Source: Natronococcus occultus SP4
Lineage (GTDB): Archaea; Halobacteriota; Halobacteria; Halobacteriales; Natrialbaceae
Assembly (NCBI RefSeq): GCF_000328685.1
Contig: NC_019976.1
Span: forward strand, 124,001-188,000
Direction of reading: 5' to 3'
DNA length: 64,000 nt
In this document: positions 25,040-33,720 of the stretch, in pieces
Layout: every line of letters starts with the position of its first letter
Position numbering within the stretch: the first letter of the stretch is position 1
Notes under the pieces: generated by a model
Told to the model about the DNA's origin: nothing
The model's database searches: none
The model's input: only the letters and a program-made list of their open reading frames with translations
Made by a program: the position numbers and the translations under genes

Positions 25040-26194
25040 ATGACAGGATCCGACGACCGAATCCGGACGACTCACATCGGGAGTCTCCCGCGACCACCTG
25101 CGTTGCTCGAGCTGCTGACGGCCCGCCAGAACGACGAGGACGTCGACGAAGCCGAGTGGGACGCAACCGTCGCCGAGGCCACCCAGGACGTCGTCCAGCG
25201 CCAGGCCGCGATCGGGCTCGATAGCATCAACAACGGCGAGCAGTCCCGGGTCTCGTTCAACTGGTACGTCGCCGACCGCCTCAGCGGAATCGAGGGGAAA
25301 CGCGAACAGGAGCTGTGGGCGGACCTCCAGGAGTTTCCCGACTACGCCGACGAGACGTTCAAGACGGACGTCCTCGACCTCTCGATGCACCCCGTCGTTA
25401 CCGGTCCCGTCGAGTACACGGGCCACGACGAGGCCGAGGCCGAACTCGAAACCTTCGAGGCGGCACTCGAAGACGTCGGTTCCGATATCGAGGAGACGTT
25501 CGTGACCGCAGCCTCGCCCAGCATCGTCACGGCCACGCACGTCAACGACCACTACGACTCCTACGACGAGTTCCTCTTCGCCGCCGCCGAGGCGATGGCC
25601 GAGGAGTACGAGCTTGTCGCCGACACCGGCGCGACGATCCAGATCGACGCGCCCGAGCTCCTTACTACCGGTCACACGGCGGCCTTCGCCGACGCACCCC
25701 TCGAGGAGGTCAAGGAGGTCACCCGGCTCCACGTCGAGGCGCTCAACGAGGCGCTGTCGAACGTTCCCGCAGAGCAGGTCCGACTCCACACCTGCTGGGG
25801 GAGCTACGAGGGGCCCCACCACCTCGATACGGACCTCGTCGAGATGCTCCCGGAGATCTACGAGGCCGACATCACGGGACTGAGCGTCGAGCAGGCAAAC
25901 CCCCGCCACCAGCACGAGTACCGCGCGTTCGCCGAGCAGCCGCTCCCGGACGGCTGGACGTTGCTTCCGGGCGTCGTCGACGTGAAGACGAACGTCATCG
26001 ACCACCCCGAGACGATCGCGGATCGGCTCGAGCGCGTCGCCGAGGCCGTCGACGACTCGACGCCGCTGGTCGCCGCCCCCGACTGCGGTTTCGACACACA
26101 GGCCGACATCGGGATGGTCGACCCCGAGATCGCGTGGGCGAAACTCGAGGCGCTGGTCGAGGGTGCCGAGATCGCGACCGAACGACGTTCCTGA
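25040..26194 (+). CDS. MetE C-terminal-like methyltransferase (cobalamin-independent methionine synthase family)
   Basis: The 384-aa protein starts MTGSDDRIRTTHIGSLPRPP, the usual start of the UROD/MetE-C barrel. It shows the zinc-site pieces VRLHTCWGSYEGPHH (His/Cys) and LVAAPDCGFDTQADIG (second Cys), with QIDAPELL before them. It lacks the N-terminal half of full MetE, as in archaeal methionine synthases and related methyl- or alkyl-thiol transferases (for example epoxyalkane:coenzyme M transferase). It probably moves a methyl group to a thiol; donor and acceptor are not certain. ATG 25040 is preferred to upstream GTGs, which overlap a likely TATA element at 25010-25022. Confidence 0.82.
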   Translation: MTGSDDRIRTTHIGSLPRPPALLELLTARQNDEDVDEAEWDATVAEATQDVVQRQAAIGLDSINNGEQSRVSFNWYVADRLSGIEGKREQELWADLQEFPDYADETFKTDVLDLSMHPVVTGPVEYTGHDEAEAELETFEAALEDVGSDIEETFVTAASPSIVTATHVNDHYDSYDEFLFAAAEAMAEEYELVADTGATIQIDAPELLTTGHTAAFADAPLEEVKEVTRLHVEALNEALSNVPAEQVRLHTCWGSYEGPHHLDTDLVEMLPEIYEADITGLSVEQANPRHQHEYRAFAEQPLPDGWTLLPGVVDVKTNVIDHPETIADRLERVAEAVDDSTPLVAAPDCGFDTQADIGMVDPEIAWAKLEALVEGAEIATERRS

Positions 26195-26242
26195 CGCGGC
26201 CGAAACGCTATCCTCTTCCGTCGCTCCGCGGTAGTCTCGTTC

Positions 26243-26989
26243 ATGACTGCACTCGAGGACGAGACGGTGATCGTAACCGGAGCGAGTCGGGGCCTCGGCG
26301 CGTCGATGGCGACCCGGTTCGCCGAGGAGGGTGCGAACGTCGTGTTGACCGCCCGTAGCCGATCCGACCTGGAGGACGTCAGCGACGGTATCGACGGCGA
26401 GACGCTCGTCGTGCCTGCCGACGTCACCGACGAGGACGCGGTGCGTGCGGTCGTCGACGCGACCCTCGAGCAGTACGGCGAGCTGACCGGGCTCGTGAAC
26501 AACGCGGCTATCGGGCTGCTCACGCTGCACGACGAACGCAGCGTCCTCCACGACGTCGCCACCGAGGACTTCCGACAGATCCTGGACGTCAACGTCACCG
26601 GCGTCTTCCTGTTCTCGAAGTACGCCGTCCCCGCGATGATCGAGTCCGGCGGGGGCAACGTCCTCAACGTCTCGTCGGGACTGGGTCGTCGGGGCTCGGC
26701 GACCTGGGGACCCTACGTCGCCTCGAAGTGGGCCCTCGAGGGGATGACCCGGACCCAGGCCGAGGAGCTCGCGGAGTACGGAATCAACGTCAACGCAGTC
26801 GATCCAGGCGGTCGGGTCGCGACGAAGTTCTGGGATCACCTCCCGGACGACGAGCGATCTGAGATCCTCGAGCCCGACGTGATGGACGACGCCGCGACGC
26901 GGCTGCTCGCACAGGGGCCGGACGGCGTGACCGCGGAATCGATGCCCGCCGACGAGTGGGAACAGCAACTGGACGACCGCACCCAGTGA
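26243..26989 (+). CDS. Short-chain dehydrogenase/reductase
   Basis: The 248-aa classical SDR has TGASRGLG at residues 11-18, NNAAIG, the catalytic Ser in VLNVSSGLGRR and YVASKWALEGM (YxxxK). The C-terminal part departs from the usual TGxxxxVDGG ending and reads LLAQGPDGVTAESMPADEWE. Reaction: NAD(P)-dependent oxidation or reduction of an alcohol or ketone, substrate unknown. It begins 48 bp after the MetE-like gene on the same strand and may form an operon with it. Confidence 0.85.
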   Translation: MTALEDETVIVTGASRGLGASMATRFAEEGANVVLTARSRSDLEDVSDGIDGETLVVPADVTDEDAVRAVVDATLEQYGELTGLVNNAAIGLLTLHDERSVLHDVATEDFRQILDVNVTGVFLFSKYAVPAMIESGGGNVLNVSSGLGRRGSATWGPYVASKWALEGMTRTQAEELAEYGINVNAVDPGGRVATKFWDHLPDDERSEILEPDVMDDAATRLLAQGPDGVTAESMPADEWEQQLDDRTQ

Positions 26990-27121
26990 GAATCGGCTCC
27001 CGATCGCGTTCATCCGAGTCGGACCTCGAACTACACGTCGATCTCGCCGATCACGAGCGGGCGTTCGGTACGACAGACCGATTGAGCGTATCTTTATGAG
27101 TGCCGTTGTAATAACGGGCGT

Positions 27122-27826
27122 ATGACAGATTCGAACGTGGCGATCGTGACGGCAGCGGGAAGCGGGATCGGAGCCGCCTGTGCGCGGCGGCTGAACGAGG
27201 ACGGGTACACGCCAGTTCTGCTGTCGCGATCGGGCAGTGCCGTCGAGGTCGCAAACGAACTCGGCGGGGACGGGTTCGAGGGGTCGGTGACCGATCCCGA
27301 CGCCCTGGCGGCTCTCGTCGAGACGACGTACGAACGCTACGGACGGATCGACGCGGTGGTGAACAACACGGGTCACCCGCCATCGGGAGACCTCCTCGAG
27401 ATCTCCGACGAGGAGTGGCACGAGGGACTCGATCTCGTTCTGTTGAACGCCGTTCGTATGGCGCGTCTCGTCGCGCCGATCATGGAAGACCAGAACGGCG
27501 GATCGATCGTCAACATCTCCACGTTCTCGGCGTTCGAACCGTCGGGCGAGTTTCCGGTGTCGTCGGTGCTCCGGGCCGGGCTCGGAAGCTTCACCAAGCT
27601 TTTCGCCGACCAGTATGCCCCGAAGGGAATCCGCATGAATACGGTACAGCCCGGCTTCACCGATAGTTACGAGGTCGACGAGGAGACGCTGGAGCGGATT
27701 CCGATGGGACGATCGGCACGGACCGAAGAGATCGCCGACGCGGTCGCGTACCTGCTCTCACCCACCTCGAGCTACATCACCGGCCAGAACGTTCGGGTCG
27801 ACGGCGGGCTTACACGATCCGTGTGA
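27122..27826 (+). CDS. Divergent SDR-family protein lacking the YxxxK dyad
   Basis: The 234-aa protein has the Rossmann start [22 protein letters not shown] in place of NNAG, and the end [19 protein letters not shown] typical of FabG-like proteins. At the catalytic site the Ser is present ([12 protein letters not shown]), but the region that should hold Tyr and Lys reads [14 protein letters not shown], so neither YxxxK residue is in place. It may bind nucleotide without classical dehydrogenase activity, or use other residues. It is a single gene, with a TATA-like TATCTTTATGAG 25-35 nt upstream. Confidence 0.82.
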   Translation: MTDSNVAIVTAAGSGIGAACARRLNEDGYTPVLLSRSGSAVEVANELGGDGFEGSVTDPDALAALVETTYERYGRIDAVVNNTGHPPSGDLLEISDEEWHEGLDLVLLNAVRMARLVAPIMEDQNGGSIVNISTFSAFEPSGEFPVSSVLRAGLGSFTKLFADQYAPKGIRMNTVQPGFTDSYEVDEETLERIPMGRSARTEEIADAVAYLLSPTSSYITGQNVRVDGGLTRSV

Positions 27827-27891
27827 CATCCTCGCCCGCCGTAAACAGTAGTTGAGATGTGTGGCACTGTCTAGCTGAGCCAGTGTGAGAA

Positions 27892-28654
27892 GTGAGCAGG
27901 TCATTGAGTGAATTGGCTAGAATGCTTGCAGACCTGCTCACCGAGAGCTACGACGCGGATTTAGAAGAATCTTGGGAGAACGAGCGGACGGCGAGCGCCC
28001 TGACGGGCGTCGCCGTCCGTCTCCATCAGGCCGGTTGTTCCCTTCGGGAGACAACAACGATTCTCGCTAATTAGGCGCTGAGCGATCTCACGGAGCGGTC
28101 CGGAATAGGGTACATCGACTGGCTGACAGCGGACGCGGCCCGTCGACGTCCACGAGTGCTTCGCTCTCCTGCGGCCCATCAGAACGCGAAGCGTTCTGAG
28201 GACGGCGACGCCGTCGGCGGGTCGCTGTCGACGAAACCGCTGTCAAGATTAACGGTGAATGGTCTTGGTTGTACGCTGCAATAGACATCGAGACAAAATT
28301 GATTCTCGACGTCGCGTTGTTTGGTCGGCATGGCACTGATCCGGCAGCTGCATTTCTGCATGGACTCCGTGAGAAACACGATCTTTCCGAGGCTGAGTTT
28401 CTCATCGATCAATTCGGCTATCGGACTTCCCTCTCTCGATTAGGATTGAACGATCAAGTAAACTACACCGACCGAAATCTCGTCGAAAAGTGGTTTCACA
28501 CCCTTAAAATTCGAGTCGGCCGTTTTCATAACTCATGGGTGGGCAGTCGGGCGAGTGCACGCGGATGGTTGAACAGTTCGTGCAGTACGATACCCATCAA
28601 AGACCGTCTCAATCGCTTGATGGACGGACGCCAGCTGACGAGATGCTCAACTAG
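27892..28654 (+). pseudogene. IS6-family transposase, interrupted and frameshifted
   Basis: Pieces of a DDE transposase are spread over several frames. The N-terminal helix-turn-helix part (LADLLTESYDADLEESWENE; TGVAVRLHQAGCSLRETTTI) ends at a stop at 28072-28074. The core then resumes as RVAVDETAVKINGEWSWLYA, LILDVALFGRHGTDPAAAFL, FLIDQFGY and NLVEKWFHTLKIRVGRFHN, giving the D, D and E residues. Near 28570 another shift leads to QRPSQSLDGRTPADEMLN and a stop at 28652-28654. A group of small hairpins (28154-28215) sits between the HTH and catalytic parts. The protein cannot be made as one chain. Confidence 0.85.
28154..28215. repeat. Array of three small hairpins inside the IS6 transposase
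   Basis: Three inverted repeats follow each other: GAGTGC-TTC-GCTCTC (28154-28168, one mismatch), CAGAACGC-GAA-GCGTTCTG (28180-28198, perfect) and GACGGC-GAC-GCCGTC (28201-28215, perfect). Each has a 3-nt loop, and spacers are 11 and 2 nt. They separate the N-terminal and catalytic segments of the transposase, where intact relatives have continuous coding sequence. Confidence 0.65.
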
Positions 28655-28664
28655 ACAGTGCCAT

Positions 28665-29999
28665 CTAACTAACGTCAGATGCTCCCCGGCCTTCTTCGTA
28701 ACTACCTTCTGCCAGCGGCCGGTCAAAGTAGTCGTCAACCTCGATACCCGTCTGGGTCAATGAAGGATCTTGTGCCAGCTGAGTAAAGCTTTCGAGCAGG
28801 GCGACTCTTGTCGCTTCAACTTTCATATAGTAGGCTCTATCACCGACAGAATCAGTCTGTCCGGGAAGTTCGTACAGCATTCCTGCGGCATCAGTCTGTG
28901 GGCAAAGCGTGTCGAGATATGACCCCCAAAGTGTTGTATACCCGAAACGAGTTCCGGTCTCGAACGCTGACCATGGCCCAGCATATTCTTCAAGTGCCTG
29001 GGCACACAGTTCATTGAGTCGGATACCTCGATCGCTTGTTTCCTGATCAAGGAACGGATTGACGAAATCTGCTGTCGCATCCTCTTCTGGGTCACCAAAC
29101 GGCGCTTCTTCAGCATACATCGGACCGTATGGTGCCATGACACTCAGTATCGTCACTTCACCCGTCTCGGGATCAAGTGGAAGTCCTTGGGAATGAATTG
29201 TCTTGGCGTAATCCGGGTCAGCATTTAAAAACGACCGTGTAATCGCCTCGACCGCAGGTGTTGCTTGCACCCCGGACTCCTCGAGGGTATGACCATCTCG
29301 TTCCATCTCCAGTACTCCAGTAGGTTCGCCGTCGTCATCAGTCTGCCACATATCTGGAGTATCATCGACTGTTGAGACAAAATCAGGTTTGATGTTGAAA
29401 TCTCGGTTCGGGTCGTATCCACCTCGCTCGTCTCCTGGGAACTCTTCGACATGATAGTAAGGCCTCTGGTGGGAATGATTCGAATTCCACGATTGGATGT
29501 TCTGACGGAGTCCGAGCCGTTGTTCCTCCCCATCATCATTTTCATCCTCTGTGTACATTGCCCCATCTGGATTCGCTCTGGGGATGACTGTGAGGGAGAG
29601 ATTATCGAGAATGCTGTCGACTAACCGTGAATTTCCGTCGACAAGGCGTCGAAAAATACTCATAAGCGCTTCTGTACCAAACGGTTCGTCACCGTGAATT
29701 TGGTTAATAATGTGAATGCTTGTGTCCCCGTCTCCGATTTGTACCTCCCAGATGGGGTCGCGTCTGCCGGCGGATTTCCCTATTCGTTGGAGATCCATCC
29801 GATCGTTCTTCTGTGCAAGCAATCTGAGACGCTCGGTGAGTTGTTCGTTTGTTAGGGATGGACCTGTCCCGAGATCGATGGGATCTAAGGGGTCAGCGGA
29901 CTGTAGGATGTTATTTGTTTGGCTCGAGGTAGCACTGGCGCTCGAAGCAGGTACTACTGCCGCTAGACCTGCTACTTTCATGAACTTTCTTCGATTCAT
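28665..29999 (-). CDS. Secreted M14-family zinc carboxypeptidase
   Basis: The 444-aa protein starts MNRRKFMKVAGLAAVVPASS, a Tat-type signal (RRKF) with a hydrophobic core. The M14 zinc site is visible: HGDEPFGTE (HxxE, about residues 115-123) and the third ligand in KTIHSQGLP. Substrate residues lie in IPRANPDGA and DPNRDFNI, and LYELPGQTD could supply the catalytic Glu. The product would be exported and cleave C-terminal residues from peptides. The gene is markedly AT-richer than its neighbours. Its stop lies directly beside the right end of the IS6 element, so the IS may have trimmed or replaced the original 3' end. Confidence 0.85.
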   Translation of the reverse strand: MNRRKFMKVAGLAAVVPASSASATSSQTNNILQSADPLDPIDLGTGPSLTNEQLTERLRLLAQKNDRMDLQRIGKSAGRRDPIWEVQIGDGDTSIHIINQIHGDEPFGTEALMSIFRRLVDGNSRLVDSILDNLSLTVIPRANPDGAMYTEDENDDGEEQRLGLRQNIQSWNSNHSHQRPYYHVEEFPGDERGGYDPNRDFNIKPDFVSTVDDTPDMWQTDDDGEPTGVLEMERDGHTLEESGVQATPAVEAITRSFLNADPDYAKTIHSQGLPLDPETGEVTILSVMAPYGPMYAEEAPFGDPEEDATADFVNPFLDQETSDRGIRLNELCAQALEEYAGPWSAFETGTRFGYTTLWGSYLDTLCPQTDAAGMLYELPGQTDSVGDRAYYMKVEATRVALLESFTQLAQDPSLTQTGIEVDDYFDRPLAEGSYEEGRGASDVS

Positions 30000-30302
30000 G
30001 GTATGGGTGTGATGGGCATTCACACACCGATAAAATTTTTGCTTTCGGACATTGTTGTTAGTTACGTTTTAGAGGTAACTGTAACTTACATCGAAGATCG
30101 GGTTCAGTGCGGTGGTATTGATAGCAAAGTTTCTGAGGTAGAGTCAAGGGACGTAGTGCTGCATTTTCACCGTGTTGGACATGCTGACATCTATTTGTCA
30201 TGCGGTCCGCTTAACAATCTCGCTGAAATACAATCCGAGAGGATGTTCAGAGGGCTATTGCTCGCAGTTGGCGTAGTCCAGTGACGCGATTCACGCCCGT
30301 CC
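30000..30302. other. AT-rich intergenic region upstream of the carboxypeptidase
   Basis: No supported gene is seen. Short frames on both strands lack halophile codon bias and acidic composition. The segment contains the promoter region for the leftward carboxypeptidase gene (AT-rich AAATTTTTGC at 30033-30043, about 35-45 nt before its ATG) and runs into the hairpin array at 30303-30407. Confidence 0.5.
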
Positions 30303-30407
30303 CCAGAACGCGGAGTGTTCTGGTGTGCGAACGAGACGCAAAGCGTCTCGTCAACGTCCCCGGAACTCGAAGCGTTCCGGTGTGCGCGCAAGACCACCGG
30401 TCTTGCG
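30303..30407. repeat. Tandem array of four different 3-nt-loop hairpins
   Basis: Units: CCAGAACGC-GGA-GTGTTCTGG (30303-30323, one mismatch), CGAGACGC-AAA-GCGTCTCG (30332-30350, perfect), CCGGAACTC-GAA-GCGTTCCGG (30360-30380, one mismatch) and CGCAAGACC-ACC-GGTCTTGCG (30387-30407, perfect). Spacers are 8, 9 and 6 nt; TGTGCG occurs in the first and third spacers. Stems are 8-9 bp and loops always 3 nt. The array lies between the carboxypeptidase and the membrane protein gene at 30490 and encodes nothing recognisable. Confidence 0.8.
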
Positions 30408-30489
30408 AACGCCGTGAACCGCGGAATTCTCTCGCTGCTTAAAGATAGTAAGACCAAAGCCGTTCAAATTCGTACGGGCGCCCCAACGC

Positions 30490-31008
30490 GTGTCCGCAAC
30501 CGAACAGCTCATCGACTCCGGCTTCTCGCTCCTGCTGATTTTCGACGAGCCGGCGCTGTTTCTCCTCTTCGTGCTGAAAGGAGCGATCATCGGAAAGGTG
30601 TTCCCGACCTCGCTTTTCTTGCCGGGATACCTGCTCGCCATCTCGGCGTCGGTCGAACGGGTCGCTCTCAGCATCGCCGTCGCGTCGCTGGGCTACGTTA
30701 CCGGACAGTTACTGATCTACTGGCTCTCAAGCACGTACGGACTCGGCGCGGTCGACTCGCTTCCAGCGGTCTCTATCTCGAACGAGCAGATCACGCGGGC
30801 CGAAGCCCTGTTTCAGCGATACAGCGGGATCGGGATCTTCATCACGAACATCGTTCCGTTCGTCGGAAGTTTCATCATGATCCCCGCGGGGATGTCCTCG
30901 TACCCGATCGCACAGGCGACGTTCTACGCGCTCTCGTCGACGCTGCTAAACTACGTCCTCATCGTGCTGGTCGTCTTCGAGTCGATCGAACTACTCGGTG
31001 TGTTATGA
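30490..31008 (+). CDS. VTT/DedA-like membrane protein
   Basis: The 172-aa protein starts at GTG 30490 (VSATEQLIDSGFSLLLIFDE) and has about five hydrophobic helices. The segment FVLKGAIIGKVFPTSLFLPG resembles the re-entrant entry of the VTT/SNARE-associated (DedA) domain, and RYSGIGIFITNIVPFVGSFI with IPAG matches the conserved R-x-xP...G region. The family acts in membrane lipid or envelope homeostasis, possibly as proton-coupled transporters. The final 50 bp overlap the 3' end of the opposite-strand gene at 30959-31225. Confidence 0.7.
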   Translation: MSATEQLIDSGFSLLLIFDEPALFLLFVLKGAIIGKVFPTSLFLPGYLLAISASVERVALSIAVASLGYVTGQLLIYWLSSTYGLGAVDSLPAVSISNEQITRAEALFQRYSGIGIFITNIVPFVGSFIMIPAGMSSYPIAQATFYALSSTLLNYVLIVLVVFESIELLGVL

Positions 31009-31225
31009 GGTGCGGAATTACGTCTATTTCATAGAGCCGATAGTTCAGGTAGCCAACCACGAGCGCAATGCCACCCGCAAGAAGCACCACTGCGACGAGA
31101 TCGGTCCCGGTGAGCAGCGTCCCGATCACCCGAGAGCCAACGACGACGCCACTGCCGGCAAGAGCGAGCAACCACGCGCCGAGCAGGATAGCGAGGAGAC
31201 GCGGCGTGTGTAATGGATTCGCCAC
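30959..31225 (-). CDS. Small two-helix membrane protein
   Basis: The 88-aa protein starts at GTG 31225 (VANPLHTPRLLAILLGAWLL). It has two hydrophobic helices (about 10-30 and 42-62), the second followed by NYRLYEIDVIPHLITHRVV and a basic tail RSTRRRPAR. No family is recognised. It overlaps the convergent VTT gene by 50 bp at its 3' end, so its last residues are constrained by the other gene. Moderate confidence that it is expressed. Confidence 0.55.
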   Translation of the reverse strand: MANPLHTPRLLAILLGAWLLALAGSGVVVGSRVIGTLLTGTDLVAVVLLAGGIALVVGYLNYRLYEIDVIPHLITHRVVRSTRRRPAR

Positions 31226-31332
31226 GGCTCGTCTACGAACGGCGCAGCGAAAAGTGGAAACGGTTTCGAACGGGCCGGATCGGTGAGTGTGCCGGGCGGG
31301 GCTTGATACAGAGACACATGGACGGGTGTGGT

Positions 31333-32079
31333 ATGACATCGCTCGAGGGCAAATCGGCCCTGATCACCGGCGCGTCACGAGGCATCGGCCGCGGGATCGC
31401 GGAAGCGTTCGGCCGCGAGGACGCTGCGGTCGCGGTCGGCTACCACTCGAACGAGGACGGCGCCGAAGAAACGGTCGCGACCATCGAAGACGACGGCGGG
31501 ACCGCGATCGCCGTCCAGGCCGACGTGAGCGACGCGGACGAGGCCCGCCGTCTCGTCACGACGACCGAAGACGAGTTCGGTGGGATCGACGTCCTCGTCA
31601 ACAACGCGGGCGTCCTCGAGCCGTCGACGCTCGACGAGATGGACGTCGAGACCTGGGAGCGAACGATCGGCGTCGATCTTCGCGGGACGTTTCTGGTGAC
31701 GCGGTTTGCCATCGAGGGGATGCTCGATCGGGGCAGCGGTCGCGTGATCAACATCGCGTCACAGCTGGGTATCAAGGGTGCGCCGGAGCTCACCCACTAC
31801 TCGGCCGCGAAGGGCGGCGTGATCGCGTTCACCCGCGCTCTCGCCCGGGAAGCTGCACCGGACGTACACGTCAACGCGATCGCACCGGGCCCCATCGAGA
31901 CCGACCTGCTCGACGATACGACCGCGGAGTGGCGCGAAAACAAGGAGTCGGAGATCCCCCTCGACCGTATCGGAACCGTCGACGACGTCGTTCCGACGGC
32001 CCTCCTTCTGGCCGGGGCTGGTGGTGACTACTACACCGGCCAGACGCTCAGTCCAGACGGCGGCGACGCCATGCACTGA
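31333..32079 (+). CDS. Short-chain dehydrogenase/reductase, FabG-like
   Basis: The 248-aa classical SDR starts MTSLEGKSALITGASRGIGR with the TGASRGIG nucleotide motif, an NADP-type YHSNEDGAEE segment, NNAGVLEP, catalytic Ser in INIASQLGI and YxxxK in THYSAAKGGVIAF, and ends YYTGQTLSPDGGDAMH. It is typical of 3-oxoacyl-ACP reductase-like or glucose dehydrogenase-like proteins; substrate unknown. The ATG at 31333 is chosen because the 40 residues possible upstream are not conserved-looking. Confidence 0.87.
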   Translation: MTSLEGKSALITGASRGIGRGIAEAFGREDAAVAVGYHSNEDGAEETVATIEDDGGTAIAVQADVSDADEARRLVTTTEDEFGGIDVLVNNAGVLEPSTLDEMDVETWERTIGVDLRGTFLVTRFAIEGMLDRGSGRVINIASQLGIKGAPELTHYSAAKGGVIAFTRALAREAAPDVHVNAIAPGPIETDLLDDTTAEWRENKESEIPLDRIGTVDDVVPTALLLAGAGGDYYTGQTLSPDGGDAMH

Positions 32080-32188
32080 CGGCGTTCCGTTCTCTCTCGT
32101 GTGCGATACCGGGCGTCCAGTTCCGGGAGCAGTCGAAACAGCAGCGGTCAAATGGTCGGGGTTCGTACCCTGCGAGTGAAACGGATCG

Positions 32189-33037
32189 ATGGAAGAGGCG
32201 CTAATCGATACGGTAGTCGACGTCGGAACCGGTGTGTTCGTTCTCTCGACGATGCTCGCGATGGGACTGACCCTGTCTACCGACCAGCTCCTGGCAGCGG
32301 TCGGGAAGCGGCGACTCATGACGAAATCGCTCCTGGTGAATCTCGTCGCCGTTCCGCTACTGGCCTACCTGCTCGTCCGGATGCTCCCCCTCGAGCCCGC
32401 CTACGCCGCGGGCATTCTCCTCATTTCGGTGGCGCCCGGCGCACCCTTCGGGCCGAAGCTCGCGGAGCTCTCGAACAGCGACCTCGCCTTCGCGAGCGGT
32501 CTCATGGCCGTCCTCGGCGTCGTTTCGGTCGTAACGATACCGGTAACGCTGGCGCTGCTGCTGCCCGAAAGCGTGGTCGTCGACCCGCTCGCTATCGGGG
32601 GGATCGTCCTCGGGATCCAGCTCGTCCCGCTGCTGGTTGGACTTGCCGTCACGTCCCACTACCCGCGCCTCGCCAACTCCCTGTACCCGCCGGTACAGCG
32701 GGTTTCGGACTACTCGTTTTTCTCGTTGCTCGTCCTGCTGTTGCTCGTCTACTTCGAGGACATGATCGGTCTCTTCGGCACGGGCACACTCCTCGTTTCG
32801 ATCGGTATCGTCGCCGCTTCCCTGCTGCTCGGCTACGTCCTAGGCGGCCCGGCCCGAACCAGGCGAGAGGTGCTGGCGACGACGACTGCCGCCCGGAACG
32901 CCGCGATCGCGCTGTTCATCGCCACGACCAGTTTCTCTGATCCGAACGTGTTGACGATCGTCCTCGCGTTCTCGTTTATCGGCGTCGTCGGGTCGGCGGG
33001 ACTCGCCCGAATGTGGGGACGCCGCACCAGTAGATGA
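32189..33037 (+). CDS. Bile acid:sodium symporter (BASS/SBF) family transporter
   Basis: The 282-aa membrane protein has about nine helices. LSTMLAMGLTLSTDQLLAAV and LISVAPGAPFGPKLAELSNS correspond to the Na+-binding crossover regions of BASS proteins, and ARNAAIALFIATTSF to the second. Members import organic acids (bile acids, pyruvate, pantoate) with sodium, which suits a salt-rich habitat. The substrate is unknown. It is 109 bp downstream of the SDR on the same strand. Confidence 0.82.
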   Translation: MEEALIDTVVDVGTGVFVLSTMLAMGLTLSTDQLLAAVGKRRLMTKSLLVNLVAVPLLAYLLVRMLPLEPAYAAGILLISVAPGAPFGPKLAELSNSDLAFASGLMAVLGVVSVVTIPVTLALLLPESVVVDPLAIGGIVLGIQLVPLLVGLAVTSHYPRLANSLYPPVQRVSDYSFFSLLVLLLLVYFEDMIGLFGTGTLLVSIGIVAASLLLGYVLGGPARTRREVLATTTAARNAAIALFIATTSFSDPNVLTIVLAFSFIGVVGSAGLARMWGRRTSR

Positions 33038-33720
33038 CCGAGGCCAGCACAAGTCGAACCCGCTCGATACGAGGTGTGAGATCCACGTTGGATCGGCGGT
33101 ATGACGATCCGTTCGTTAAGTGGCTCTGGTCATAAGGTGGAGCTATGACGGGAGGTCGTTCTCGCGTGGTCCACGGCACAGTTCGGTAGCGGAGCCTACA
33201 CCGTATGCACAGATCGTCGACGTGTCTTCGCAGTTGCAGTGGTCACGGTCGGTGTCACCGACAGCACTCGAGGACGGAATCGGATCGATCCGATCGCCGT
33301 AGTGGGACACCGCCGAACTCGACGCTGGACGATCAATCGCCACCCCCGTTCTTCAGTAAGCGTCTGCTACCGCGTCCTCGCGAGCGGGTGGGTCTGATTC
33401 ACTGACCGTGTTGAATGATCCGGCTTCCTTCGTCGTACGGTCCGTCTCGTAGAGGACCGAACGAGCTCCCCGGGTAGAACGTCTCTCGTTCGGAGAGTTT
33501 CGATTGATTGTTCGGTGCTGCTGTGATCTGTGCGCAAATTCCGTTCACTGTGTCGTCGGCCCGCAACCGCTCGACCGTTCGGAGAACTCAACCGTCCAGT
33601 GTCTCCGGAGGCCGAGTACTGGTGTGCCGTCCAAGGAATCTCCGAGGACGACGTTCCGACCGAGCCGTCCTCGAGCAGCAATCGTGGTAGTTTATCGGCG
33701 TTCCCGTGAGTGAACGACGT
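33038..33720. other. Long non-coding region, no feature recognised
   Basis: These 683 bp contain only short, non-biased frames on both strands. I see no RNA gene, repeat or mobile-element end. The last 20 bp before 33721 contain a possible promoter (GTAGTTTATCGG, 33687-33698, about 25-34 nt before the nitrilase ATG). Confidence 0.5.

Larger units (their letters stand above)
27862..28663 (+). mobile_element. IS6-type insertion sequence, about 800 bp, decayed
   Basis: The ends are near-perfect terminal inverted repeats: TGGCACTGTCTAGCTGAGC at 27862-27880 and its complement with one mismatch (GCTCAACTAGACAGTGCCA) at 28645-28663. The length and one internal transposase fit the IS6 group common in haloarchaea. 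The 8-bp flanks (AGATGTG-type left, TCTAACTA-type right) do not match, so no target duplication remains. The right end lies 1 bp from the stop codon of the carboxypeptidase gene. Confidence 0.85.

Noticed and set aside
24872..27421. 849-codon open frame on the - strand
   Set aside because: It is antisense to the MetE-like and SDR genes, all of which have clear family motifs.
27855..28671. Target site duplication of the IS6 element
   Set aside because: The 8 bp on each side of the inverted repeats do not match.
7481..28679. 15-bp identity (CTAACTAACGTCAGA) near 7481 and beside the IS6 end at 28665
   Set aside because: One or two such 15-mers are expected by chance in 64 kb, and neither site shows other shared sequence.
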